Source: Litsea cubeba
Lineage: Eukaryota > Streptophyta > Magnoliopsida > Laurales > Lauraceae
Reading direction: 5' to 3'
Assembly: GCA_012931725.1 (NCBI GenBank)
Contig: CM022946.1
Location: 140,720,544-140,784,543 of the forward strand
Length of the DNA: 64,000 nucleotides
A program made the position numbers and the translations under genes. Positions 11,391-22,200 of this stretch are shown piece after piece. Positions within the stretch are counted from its first letter, which is position 1, and each line of letters starts with the position of its first letter. The notes beneath the pieces were generated by a model. The model was not told where the DNA came from. It searched no databases and saw only the letters and a list, made by a program, of their open reading frames with translations.

Positions 11391-13939
11391 TCACTGTTGA
11401 GCAGTAGGCTTTGTTTTCACGACCTCCCAATTTTCATCTTCCAGGAGATCGGGATGTACCCATATCGGTTGTCCGTCTGGTGTCGGGTAAGGAACAAGTT
11501 GCCCGGACGCTTGGATTGAGTTTATCACCTTGAAGGAAGTAGTGATTTTCTTCTTCGGTGATTTCGATGTTTGTCCACATGTCACCATGTTGACGGAGGC
11601 AGACCCATAGTTTTTGTCAAAGGTGATGACTCCATTTTTCCACATCTCGTTTATTTTCTCTCTCACAACGAAGCATTGATTGAGAGGATGCGAGATCATC
11701 TGGTGGTATGGACAGTACCGAGGATCGTTGGTTTTGCCAACATCACCCGGTCTTTTTGGTTCAGGCAAGGTGAGCTTGCCGTTTGCCACAAGAGCCCCTA
11801 AGATTTCATCAACATCTTCATCAAACGGGTATTTCTTCTCTACTCGTTCTTTGAAGGCATCTGAGAGTTCAGGTCTCTTACCAGCAGCTTTATTTTCAGC
11901 TTTCTTTGGTGGCTGAGGAGCTGACTTGGTCTGCACATTGAGGACCTCTTTTTTCTTTGGTTTAGAGGTTGCAATGGCGGTTGGCTCTTTTCTTGATGAT
12001 TTCTGACTGTTGAGGTCTTTAATCACCGTTTCAGCCTCCATGGAAGCTTCTAGGAGTTCTCCCAGGTTTTTTGATTTGTTGCCGATGATCATGGAGCGGA
12101 TTCTGGCTCTCATGTTGTTTCGGCAGATGTCGACTAGCGACGCTTGTGGCAATACATCAGAGCATTTGTATGCCATTGCTTTCCACTTGTGAATGAAGTC
12201 GTATGTTGATTCATTCTCCCCCTGTTTTAGGCTGCACAGCTGAGCCATAGTAGCGGGGTGATCCTCACCTTTGAAGTGAGTCAGGAAGCGTGTCTCTAGC
12301 ATGGCCCAGTTTTGGATTGAGTCCTCCGGCAGAGTGGAGTACCAATCGAAGGCCGTACCTTTTAGGGTACTTGCAAAGAGGCGGATCTTGAGTGCATCTT
12401 GATCCGCGATAGCTCCCGTCAGGATCTTGAAGTGGATGACGTGCTGTCTGGCTGATCCTTTCCCCGTATATGTTTGGAGAGTAGGATGCTTGAATTTGGT
12501 GGGGAACGGGACCGAGTCCATCCATAAGGGATATGGTGGCTTGATCCCATGCTCATTGACTATATCATCTTCTTTTGCTTTGGCGAGGATACCGTCTACG
12601 TCCTTTTTGGTAAGGGCGCGTGACTCATTTTCTTCTCCATTTACCTCGTCGTTTTGATGATTCGGAGGAGGTTCATTGTTCGCCTGATTTTGGAAGGCGA
12701 GGAGAAGGTTTTCCATCAGAGTTTCAATCCTCTGCTGGCCCTGTTCCAACTGCTGGATGCGGGTGATCGCATCTTCTGGAGGTGGATTGCGGGGGTGGTG
12801 GCTCAGAATTTTTTAGCCAAGACGTTCATCCTTCGTGATTCGAACGAAGAAACTGTCCTGGTGACTGAGCTGGGGCTCATTCTTTTTGAAGAAGAGCTTG
12901 AGGAAGGATCACTCTGCTGTCCTTTGCTTGAAGGAGCAGGGGATTCTTCTGAATGTCTTCTTGTCCTTGAGATGTTGCCGGTCATCGGACGTCGGACATG
13001 GATTTTTGTTGCTGATTTTTGGCGCCTTCTGGTTTTTCCAACCATATGGACGGCAGCAACTTGGTTGGGTCTTTCTTTTTCGACCCATTTAGGAGAGACT
13101 TGAAGTGTAGGAGGCTGGGTCCTTTGCTTCTCTAGTCTCTTTTGCCGGTATGACGCACGGCGGCGTATACGACGAGCAATCTGAGCTTCGGTCAACTCTG
13201 GCTGGGCTTTGACGATGAAGGATGTGCTCCCTCGGGCGCAGCAGCCGAGCCTGTCTACTTTGCAGCTGGGCAAGGACAGGATGTGAACCCTGTCCTTCGC
13301 CTGTTGCAGCGAAGCTTTGAATTTTTGGAGTTCGGCCCCTGTAGAGTTGAAGGGTCGAACTGCAGGTTTGTAGGCCTCAGCAGGTGCTTGTAGAGGCCTT
13401 GTGATGCATGACTTGATTTTGGGCTTGTAGGAACAAGCCGGCTCATGCTGGGATGACTTGAGAGTCAGGTTGGAGATGGGTCTCTCCTCTTTCATGTAAC
13501 CAAGAGGGTAGAACTGGTTCTCCTTGAGTGGGGCCACGAATGCTGGCTTGGTAAATGTTTGGGACCTTCTTTGTTTTGGTGAAGGTCTTGGGGACCAAGT
13601 CTTGGGATAGACCTGATCGCTTGCAGGTCGAGGCTTCGTGGGGCTGCCACGGGCTTCAGGCCTTCTGGTGCTCGCCTTTGGTGTCACGGTAGTGACACGT
13701 TGAGAGGCGAGTTTCTGCTTCTTGGAGGGAGCAGTTTGTTCCTCAGGAAGTGGGAATGGTCCCAGCGTCCCAAAGACGATAGTCCGGGGAGTCGAGGTCG
13801 ACCCGGAGTTCAGAGAGTTACCGAGGGAGTTGACGCTTCGGCAGCTGATGGGGCGCTTGTAAGTGCGCGTGGTTTGCTTCTGTTGAAGCATGAGTTGGTG
13901 CTTGTTTTCATCGAAAGTAATGGTTAGTGAAGCTGCCAT
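11391..13939 (-). pseudogene. Gag, copy A1 (frameshifted in the middle)
   Basis: The start is Met at 13,939 (MAASLTITFDENK), supported by the same Met in A2. A basic, Ser/Pro-rich N-terminal region runs to about 12,803, where two one-base insertions relative to A2 (G5 for G4, and an extra T) break the frame. It resumes at 12,749 with the capsid-like region (retrotransposon gag fold: FDWYSTLPEDSIQNW, HFKGEDHPATMAQLC) and stays open to 11,391. Near the C-terminus CPYHQMISHPLNQC resembles the CX2HX4HX4C zinc motif typical of Tat gags, in place of a CCHC knuckle. Gag would form the particle and bind RNA. Confidence 0.9.
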
Positions 13940-15702
13940 TGTTAGTTTTTTTTCAAAAATTTTTGAAACAAGACCACATCCATTAGTAATCACAAGAATA
14001 TAATGATCATAAATGGGAAGTTCTATGGTTTCGTCTTTTCAAATTGCTAGAGGAAGATGACCCAAGCAACATGAAGAAGGCGAAACGCCATAGAGGGTAC
14101 AATTGTTCTGATCGCAGGTATGGTAAGCCCAGAATGGGCATCCCAGTGACTGCTAGAAGCAATTGTGAACTTAAATTCGACTTATCGAGAAGCAGAGCTT
14201 GCTCGAGGTAAGAAGAATATAAGTTGGAGTTACAGATGTGCCGGTCGCAATACAGTAGACCCTGAAAGGGCATACTAGTACCGCTAGACACAAATGTTTT
14301 GAGACCGCATCTATGAGATGAGATTCTCTGTTTTGAAAGGTCAAGATTAGATTCATCAAAGAGAGCAGATGGTATTCCGATCTAAACACGGGCTCAGCGA
14401 TTTCCGCGAGCGCCAGTGCTCAGAAAGAAATGAACCATAATTTCTCGGATCTGAATCTAAAAATGACGAGTTTTTTTTTGAAAGGCCAATATCGGGTTCA
14501 TCAAAGAGAGCAAAAGGCACTCCAATCTGAACACGGGCTCAGCGATTTCCTCGCGAGCGCCAGTGCTCAGAAAGGAGGAGACCAAGATTTCTCCAATCTA
14601 AACCCAAAATGACGGAAGTTTTTTTTTTAAGATTTTGAAGATTTTCTTTTTTTTTAAAAAAAAATCTTTTTTTATTTTTATTTTTTTTATTTTAAGAAAT
14701 TTTTTGAAAATTTTTTTTTTATTTTTTATTTTTTATTTTAAAAAAAAAATTATTATTTTTTTTAAATTTATTTAAAAGACGAGAGAGTACACATAGGCCT
14801 CCTAACCCGGTCTTATGAAATCTTGATTGATAGAATTGCCCCCAGGTAAGGGTAGGATTACTTAATGAACCCGTTTGGAGGACCCTTGCCTAGAACAGTC
14901 AAGCTGTCTCCACACTCTGGACAAGGCTTTTCTTGAATCAACCATGATCAAAGAACACAGTTGGTTTAACCTTAGTTGTCTATATCTTTTTTTTTGTTTT
15001 ATATATATATATATATTTTTTTTTTTACTTTTAATGAACTCATCGAAGAGAAACGATGGCCAAAAACCTTAGTCGAACGGGCTCAACATTTCTGCGAGCG
15101 CGATGAACGATAGGAACGGATCAAGGTTTCTCAATTTTGAATCCAAATTGAGAAATCTAAAATTTTTTATATATTTTTTTTTAGATCTTTAATGAACTCA
15201 TCGAAGAGAACGATGGCCCAAAACCTTAGTCGAACAGGCTCAACATTTCTGCGAGCGCGATTGAACGATAGGAACGGATCAAGGTTTCTCAATTTTGAAT
15301 CCAAATTGAGAATCTAAAATTTTTATATATATATTTTTTTAAGATCTTTAATGAACTCATCGAAGAGAAATAATGGCCCAATCCCCGATCCGAACACGGT
15401 CTCAGCGATTTCCGTGAGCGCCAGTGCCCAGAAGGGAGAGGATCAAAGTTTCTCAATTTTGAATCCAAACTGAAAAAATCTAATTTTTTGTTTTTTTTTT
15501 TTTGAAAAGAGAAAGAGTGGAAATAAATTCAAAGAATTAGAAATTTCCAAACAAAAAATCTCATCTCATTTTTTTTAGATGCGGAATCCAACATAGGCCA
15601 CCAATTATAAAGTAGCCAAGGAATCGAGAAAAGAAATATAAGCATAGAGCAAAATATATGATATGCAAATATTTCATTTCTAGCATCGTGTTTTCAAATA
15701 AA
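13940..15702 (-). repeat. A1 leader with about 125-160 bp tandem units
   Basis: The 5' leader between gag and the primer site contains five diverged units at about 14,345, 14,489, 15,034, 15,187 and 15,353. Each holds TCATC(A/G)AAGAGA, then CTCAGCGATTTCC and GCGAGCGCCAGTGCTCAG, then a T-run. GAGCGCCAGTGCTC can fold as a 4-bp hairpin. The stretch 14,600-14,790 is almost pure A/T. In A2 only one unit remains and the rest, with the primer site, is deleted. No coding potential is seen. Confidence 0.8.
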
Positions 15703-15723
15703 CGAGTCCCACCGGGTGTGCCA
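15703..15723 (-). other. Candidate primer binding site, A1
   Basis: The minus strand reads TGGCACACCCGGTGGGACTC, which begins TGG as primer sites do and whose complement resembles a tRNA T-arm plus acceptor ending CCA. By my own letter count it matches the complement of a plant tRNA-Lys 3' end at roughly 15 of 21 positions, so it is a decayed or different tRNA site. It lies about 6 bp inside the proposed LTR edge. Confidence 0.45.
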
Positions 15724-15995
15724 GCTTAATGGACAGCGCTCCTGCTCGGTTCCTACCGAGGGTCGGCGGACGTGGGAGTCCGTTTGGTTCCGACCCTTTC
15801 GTAACCAGGGGGCAGGGGCGTGCATCAACATTTCTTTTTTTGTGTGGGTGTGCCAGATTTTCTATTTTACTTGGAATTACAAGTGGTGATCCGGAGATCA
15901 ACCTTCGCAAGTAAAAAGGAAATCAACTTCTTTCAAGTTTTCCATTGCACATATATTTAAGAAAAGAGACATTTTTCTTGGTTTGTCGTGAAAGG

Positions 15996-16080
15996 CGATT
16001 TTTTTGGCATTTATAGCCGATTTTGGCGTTTATAGCCCATTTTTGGCGTTTATAGCCGATTTTGGCGTTTATAACCGATT
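15996..16080. repeat. 19-20 bp minisatellite inside LTR U5
   Basis: Four copies of a GGCGTTTATAGCCGATTTT-like unit. The same word family forms the arrays in the 3' UTRs at 1-180 and 24,243-24,520, so the motif occurs in two separate parts of one element. Confidence 0.8.
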
Positions 16081-16411
16081 TACAATCCTTATCAATAATG
16101 AAAGACAAGAGTTGTGATTTTTGTCTCTTTTGAAAAAATACAAACTACAATGAAAAGCAAGAAAAGGAGGATCTAACTTCTCAGGAGATTGTGGGGGACT
16201 CGTTTAGATTGACGGTCGCAAGCCATATGTGGGCTTCGCCATCATCCATGCAGATGAGAACAGAGGATGCTATTGATTCGCTTGGCTTAGCTATAACCTC
16301 AGGTTTTTAGAGGACAAAGACCAAAAGGAGGTCCTATGTCCAATAAAAAGCCGAGTAGACGGGCTGAAAAGCCACATCTAAGCCATTGGAGGCAGGAGGA
16401 GAAGGCAAGGA

Positions 16412-16447
16412 CCTTGGGGGGGGGGGGGGGGGGGGGGTACCCCCCAA
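16412..16447. repeat. G22 tract inside an inverted repeat
   Basis: CCTT followed by 22 consecutive G (16,416-16,437), TA, then CCCCCCAAGG. The A2 counterpart (34,962-34,980) has only eight G in the same CCTT-G(n)-TA-C(n)-AAGG frame. It lies in the leader part of the LTR. Confidence 0.9.
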
Positions 16448-16577
16448 GGGACTTTTGTCACCTTGTAGCGGTGGCCGGTGTAGAACTTCCGCCGAGTTTT
16501 CTCTCTTTTCATTCTCTGAATTTCTGTGCTTCTGTCTGTGATTTTCGTTGTCTGTCCTTTCTTCTTGGAGAGCTCTC

Positions 16578-16587
16578 CTATTTATAG
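16578..16587 (-). promoter_or_regulatory. TATA box of the Tat LTR
   Basis: Minus-strand TATAAATAGGAGAGC, conserved identically in the A2 5' LTR at 35,143. It marks the likely transcription start of the sense RNA some 30 bp further left. Confidence 0.75.
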
Positions 16588-18360
16588 GCTTTTAGGTAGC
16601 CATTTAGGAGGGTTTATGAGCCTTGATTGTCATAAAGTACATAAAGGGAGGAGTTACAAAATTGAATTTTTTATTTTGTAACTCCTTTTTCTTGGCTTCT
16701 GATTGGCCGGAGGAGATTGAGGGCATTTAATTGCCTTTAATCGCCATGATGGGAGGAGTTTCATGGGTTAAATGCCATGAATCTCTTGACTTGTAACTCC
16801 CGGATGCTTGCTTCTGATTAGTCCGTCGAAAGAAATGGATTAATGACTATAATAAAGCTAGTCAATTAATCGCATTAAGTGGTCGCCGAGCAGCTGAAGA
16901 GTCGCGGGCCGTGCCGCGTCTTTTGGGATTCTTCTGTCGATGATCATCGATGGATCTTCATGTAGATCGACATCAGACGACCATGTAATTTCAGGTGTTT
17001 GTTGCCAACAGCGGGTCGGTGCCATCTGTCCTGTCGATTTCTCGATCGGTCGGGTAAAAGCACACTTTTTTTTGGTTGACCGGGGTGGCGATCATTATTG
17101 TTTTCGTACTCTTGATGATTGACCCGTCTTTTGGACGGATGTCATAGGATTTGGTTGTCTCGGAAAGCATGAATTTTGGAAAGTACCAGAGGCTGGGCGC
17201 TTCGAATCGCGAAAAAAACGGCGAAAACCGGGGTTTCCGGGGCCTTCCCGGCGACCCCGGGCTCCACGGTCGCCGGCGACCCTGGGGGGTTTTCCCCCTT
17301 TTTTGTCCCGTTTTGTGTCCGTTTTTTGCTATTTTTAGATTATTTTTTCTTCTGTATTTTTCCTTGACATTTTGATCATTTATTGGCCTGATTTCTTTAT
17401 AGGAAACCTGATGAGAATCCTTGCATTTTATTTTGCAAAGTTTCCAATTTCCTGAGAAAGCCGAAGACTTTTGTCGCGCAGAGCTGCCGATTTTCCGTCA
17501 GAAGCTGAAACTGGGTCAAACGATGTCGGAATGACCTGAAATTTGGTGTGAAGCCTGCTGAGCAATAAATAAGACCAACCATAGGCTTTTGTTTGAGTTT
17601 TGAAGCCGTTTGGGGTCCTATCACCAGTAGACTTGCTTTTATCGCGATGAAGATGTCGCGGTTTGATGTGCGGTCAACCGATGTCCGATTGACTTGAAAT
17701 TTGACAGGGAACCTATTGGAGTCATTTTAAGATGATCCATAGGCTCTGTCTTGGAAACCATGGTCCCGGAGGGCTTTGCCGCCGAGAGGCCTGATTGGCT
17801 TCCGAGCGTCAAACTATGGTCAAATATTGTCAAATGACCTGAAATTTGACGTTGTAGCCCTTTATAAGCATTTTGAAGCCGTCCATGTGCTCTATCTGAT
17901 AAGTAATGGCCTCGGTGGTTCTCGCCGCCGAGAGGCTTGATTTAGCTGTTCGAGGGTTGATGTAGGGTCAAACGTTGTCGGTTTGACTCGGAACTTGACG
18001 TGGAGCCTTTTGGAAGTATTTTGAGACCATCCATCGGCTCTGATCGAAGATTTGGTGTCTCCGATGCTTTTTGCCACCGAGAGTTCCTTTTCGGCTGTCG
18101 GAGAAGCGAAATTAGGCCAAATGAATTTTGAAATGGCCCGAAACTTCTTGTGTACTCCTCTTTTGGCTGTCTTGAAGGATCTTGCAGTTTTTGTTTGATT
18201 CTGACAAGATTTGATTTTTGGAAGTAGCATTGCCTATTTATGGCAGGTTGCGACTTCATGTAGCTCTTTGGATCTTGAAGAGGCAAAGTGACATTTTTGG
18301 TGTCAACAACGTACCATCTCGAGGCAAAGTTTTGAAGATGACATCAGGGATGTGGATTTG

Positions 18361-18530
18361 GGTTTTGACCTTGTGACCTAACAGGCTGTATGTGGCAGGT
18401 TAGGGGTTCGGGTTTGGCTTTGACCGTGTGACCCAACAAGCTGTATGTGGAATGTTGGGGGATCAATTTTGGTTTTGATCTTGTGACCTAACAGGCTATA
18501 TGTGGCAAGTTAGGGGATCAGGTTTTGGTT
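18361..18530. repeat. 55-bp tandem repeat, three copies, in LTR U3
   Basis: TTGTGACCTAACAGGCTGTA and close variants recur at about 18,371, 18,426 and 18,481, a 55-bp period. This part of the LTR is missing from the A2 5' LTR because copia element G cut in at 38,876. Confidence 0.85.
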
Positions 18531-18824
18531 TGGATTTTTGTGGAATGTCAATTTTAAGATTTTGGCTCAATTTGGTATATGAGGCTGGATGGTTTGATTT
18601 TTGGAAGCTCATGGGGCTTGGAATTCTCTTTGTATGGTTGAATCAACTCAAAAGAGGCATGGAACCATTTTGTATGCTCTTGGTAAGAGGGATTTCTCTT
18701 TGACTAAAAGCCCAAAATTTTTTTTTTTTGTGCCTAGGTGGTCAAACCTGGCTCATATGGGCTACCCATGGGACCTTAAGCTTTTGAAATGGCTTAGATC
18801 TCATATGGTGTCATTTTTGTAAAG

Positions 18825-19075
18825 AATATCCAAAAATATCTCATTTGGATAGAGAATATCTAAGAATATCTTTACTTGGAGAGAATCTCTAATGTTCCCT
18901 TTATTTTGGGATGGGATATCTCAAGATATCTTTCTTTTGGGAAAGAATCCTCCATTGATCCTATCTTTTGGGAAAAAATCTCTCATTGATTACTTTTTGG
19001 AGAGAATCTCTCATTGATTTCTTTTTGGGAGAGAATCTCTGAAGATATCTTTCTTTGGGAAAGAATCTTTCTAAT
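18825..19075 (+). promoter_or_regulatory. Repeats of AGAGAATCTCT / GATATCT with evening-element-like motifs
   Basis: About eight diverged 30-35 bp units built on GGGAGAGAATCTCTCATTGAT. Within them are AAAATATCT (18,833-18,841, the plant evening element), AAAAATCT (18,974-18,981, a CCA1-type site), several GAATATCT and two AGATATCTT. The block is upstream of the TATA box of the antisense PMD gene and also forms the start of U3 for the sense promoter. Binding is inferred from motif identity only. Confidence 0.4.
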
Positions 19076-19109
19076 CTCTTTCTTTTGGTAAGGTTACTAA
19101 TTAGTAACA

Positions 19110-19136
19110 CTTACCTCTTTCTTCTTTCCTTCTTTG
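19110..19136 (-). other. Polypurine tract of A2
   Basis: The minus strand reads AAGAAGGAAAGAAGAAAGAG, then GTAAG, then the LTR start TGTTACTA. A purine run directly 5' of a TG terminus is where plus-strand DNA synthesis is primed. This is the main reason for placing the LTR edge at 19,109 and not at the TGTTGACACC word at 18,306. Confidence 0.65.
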
Positions 19137-19149
19137 GTTTGCTCTCTCC

Positions 19150-19157
19150 TATAAAAG
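19150..19157 (+). promoter_or_regulatory. TATA box of the antisense PMD gene
   Basis: CTCCTATAAAAGCAAGG sits on the plus strand only about 40 bp from the 3' LTR edge and about 130 bp upstream of the proposed start codon at 19,279. Spacing and motif fit a plant core promoter. Confidence 0.6.
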
Positions 19158-19278
19158 CAAGGAGGAGGTTGGATCTCTTGCTCTTATTGCTTTCTTTTGC
19201 AACAATCTCAAGAGGGCTTCAAGACCAAGAGTTCTTCTTCTTCAAGATCTTCAAGACTTTTCTTCTTCTTCTCCATCA

Positions 19279-22200
19279 ATGGCTTCAAGTAAGTTCCCCT
19301 TTTTCAAGAAAACCCCATTGTAGGAAAAAAGTTCTTTCTTTCTCTTTTTTTTTTCACGTGTATTCTCTTTTTTTTTTTACACGTGTTTTCCTCTTTTTTT
19401 TGTGCTCTTTTTTTTGCACTTTTTTTTTGTTTGTTGCCTTTGTGGGCCGTACGGATCTGGCCGTACGGCCACGTGGCCTGTGGGCCAGTCCCTATTTCTT
19501 TCTCTTTTTTTTGTTTTCTTTCTCTCTCCTTTTTTTTGAGAAAGTTTCTTTCTTCTTTTTTTTTTGCTCATCATGATAATGCATTTTTTTCGCAAACCAA
19601 GATGTTCATGCATGTATATTTTTTTTTTGCAAATTGAATTGTAGCATGATGTGATAGCATACCTGGAAGTTTTCACAAATTTGGGAATTTGGAGCTCGCA
19701 GTGATGTTGAGCCCTTCCTAATTTTGAGAGAGACTTTGAGGTTTCGAAAGTTTGGGGTTTTGGAGCTCGCAGCAATGTTGAACCCATCTTCATGCTTTCT
19801 ATTTCTTTCGGGATAGTTCCTTTTCTTCGGAATTGCCCCGTCATCATGTCAAAATTTCGCCAAAATTTTTTTTTTTTTAGCGAGATTCTGTTATTTTGAT
19901 GTTTGATCTTTTTCTTTTCCATCCTTTGCAGGTGGTTCCTCCAGAACGAACAAGGGTAAAGAGCCTGCTATAAGCATACCTCGTCGATCTTCTAGATCTT
20001 CTAATCCGGCCGTTCAGCAGGCCTTTGAGAAGGTCCAGTCTGTTCAGATAAATCTGGAAGAATGCGACTCCCTCAACCGAGATGAGATGAGGTAGCAACT
20101 GATCACTCTCAAGGGAGAGGAATTCTATAAGATCATGGTAAGCAGTCGTCCATGTGTGATGGAAGATCAGAGCGTTTTGCCCAAGCCTATCTTCTTCTTT
20201 GGTGATGTAGTCCCTGATGACATAACATACCAGAGGAGGTGTTTTCAGTTTTCTTTCACAGCAGATGGTGAGAAGAAGACTGTTGTTACCCGGTCGACGT
20301 TTGATTGCACCGTCTCGATCATGAGCCTTGCCCCCACGTGCTCTAAGAGGGAAGATCCTCCAAGCTGGGTGAGAAGGACAAATGTAATCAAGACCGGGGT
20401 TTTTGTTGGCAGTTCTCCTGGATATACGGAGAGGTCGCCTGTTGACGTGGACCTGTTGATGCCATCCAGCGGCTACCAGGGTTCTGATTATCTGTCGGTC
20501 GATTTGAGACTGGTGGGCCTTGGTATTTTTAGCGGTGACGGCAGCAATTGGATCAAGCCTTTTCGACTCCGTGCCCGTTTCAATGCTAACTCCGAGTGGA
20601 AGTCGTGGACTGATCGCGTCCTGCTGATTGGTGGCGCCATTTTGAAGGAAGCCGGGATTTTTGATGCGGTTTGTGCCTTTAGGGAGACCGTGATCTTTTC
20701 CGACGAGGCCTTCATGGCTATGCTGGAATCATTCCTCCCACAAACCAATACCTTCGTTGTGACAAATGGCGAGATTGGTTTTTCTTTGAAGGAGCTGAGC
20801 GCCATTACTGGATTACCCATCCTCGGCAAACTCTATGAGGAGTTTATGCCGATTGACAGCGTCCTTGAGGGGCAGTCTGAGGAGTTCAGGCTTCTGTACT
20901 TTCAGCTTGTCGCCTTCTATGATTTTTTGAAGGAGAAAGAGGGTTTGAAAGTTAGATCCAGCAGTTGGAAGAGTTCTAGCTCTTCATTCCCCAACTTTTT
21001 TGATAGCAGGGAGTCTTCTGATAGCGTGACCCAAGAAGCCGGAGCTCAGGATCCAAGTTCGAAGAAGATCTTGGCCATGCAAGAAGAGTTGAGAGATTTC
21101 TGTGCAAGTACAAATGCCATATGTCCTGACATTGCACTGCGGAGAGATCTCGCTGTTTACCTCACTTATTGGCTTGGTGAGGCTCTTTTTGCTGGAGGAG
21201 ATGGAACGCACATCAGGCCGCATTGTACTTTTCCAGCTTGTCAGATGGCGTTTGGAGAGCAACTTGCTTTGGTGCCAGCTCTTTACTCCTACCTATGTAC
21301 CGAACTGCAGGCTGCTGCTTTTTTGGTTCGGCTTGGGCTTCCCATGAATAGGGTATTTTCAGCGCACATCTTTTATTCATGTTACGTGTACCACTGTCCT
21401 GGCTTCCACCGGCTGGGTGCTGCACAGGATGATGATCCTCTGATGATTCGACTGGCTAAGGGCAAAGCCGTGTCCGAATCACTTTTGTTTGCCCGCATGA
21501 GGATCCGACGGTTCAGGGATGTCGAGATGGGGCAGTCTTCAGTGAAGCTTTCTCCGGAGTTGCGGAAGAAGGCTTTTGATTTTGGTCCCTCCCGAGACTC
21601 TACCAGGGCGGGGTCGAGAAGGCATTATTCCTTGACGAATGCAGAGAGAGAGTGGCTTTTCAGCATACGTGTCGGCACGATGGTGTACCGTAGACATCTT
21701 TTCGTCGACATCCAGTCGTATGTACCCTCTCGCTTTGCTTTGCAGTTAGGCTTTTCTCAAGGCGTTGTTGGAGCGCCTTCAAGCATGGTGAAGCGCTTTG
21801 GAGGTTTACAGGATGAGAGAAATGCATGGGCTTTCTATAGTGCTGAAGATACTATAGCCATGATTTCTTATCCTATGTTGCTGACTTCCCGGACTGCCGG
21901 CTTTGCGAAGTGGTTCGCGGAGAGCTTTTCGGCATATCGGGGGCTTTCCAAGAAAGAGCTTGATGTGAACCTGGCATCTGGAAAGGGCCTTGGAAAGTCG
22001 GATGGCGTCCGGCGAGAGGAAGTTTGGGCCTTCCTTTCTGGAGAGAAGCACAAGATAGGCTTTCTCGGTGACCAGGGTATCATTGGTTCTGAAGCTGTTC
22101 GAGAAATACCTGATGAGGCTTTAGAGCAGCTAGAACAGGAGGAAGCCGAACTTGGTGCTTGGATGCAAGTGGCACAGAGGCAAGCTTTCGTGGAGTCTAC

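Larger units (their letters stand above)
1..19109 (-). mobile_element. Tat-lineage Ty3/gypsy retrotransposon copy A1 (left end outside window)
   Basis: In sense order (right to left) this copy has an LTR, a candidate primer site, a repeat-rich leader, gag, the protease/G-patch ORF, RT, RNase H, a second archaeal-type RNase H, integrase and a minisatellite 3' UTR that runs off the left edge. The second RNase H domain places it in the Tat lineage. The expected antisense gene and 3' LTR would lie left of position 1. Every long frame is broken, so this copy is not autonomous. It shares its 5' LTR with copy A2 or is abutted by it, and it is split at 7072-11014 by a chromovirus solo LTR. Nucleotide similarity to A2 is high along the whole length by eye; I did not compute a value. 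Confidence 0.9.
15730..19109 (-). repeat. Tat LTR shared by A1 (as 5' LTR) and A2 (as 3' LTR)
   Basis: In minus sense it starts TGTTACTAATTAG at 19,109, directly after a polypurine tract, and ends near ...GCTGTCCA at about 15,730 before the candidate primer site: TG...CA, about 3.4 kb. A minus TATA box lies at 16,578. The region 16,440-18,306 is closely matched by 34,972-36,829 plus 38,823-38,875 in the A2 5' LTR. The right edge is supported by the polypurine tract; the left edge is less certain. One LTR between two internal regions suggests unequal recombination. Confidence 0.65.

Noticed and set aside
15703..15723. A tRNA gene
   Set aside because: Only the 3' end of a tRNA-like sequence is present, in antisense to the element, which fits a primer site; no cloverleaf.
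18291..18306. LTR terminus at TGTTGACACC (minus) shared with 38,859-38,874
   Set aside because: No polypurine tract follows it; similarity ends there because copia G cut the A2 LTR. The purine-rich junction at 19,109 is a better LTR end.
19055..19576. 173-codon Phe/Leu-rich frame on the plus strand
   Set aside because: It is a translation of T-runs across the LTR edge, core promoter and first intron of the PMD gene; no family resemblance.
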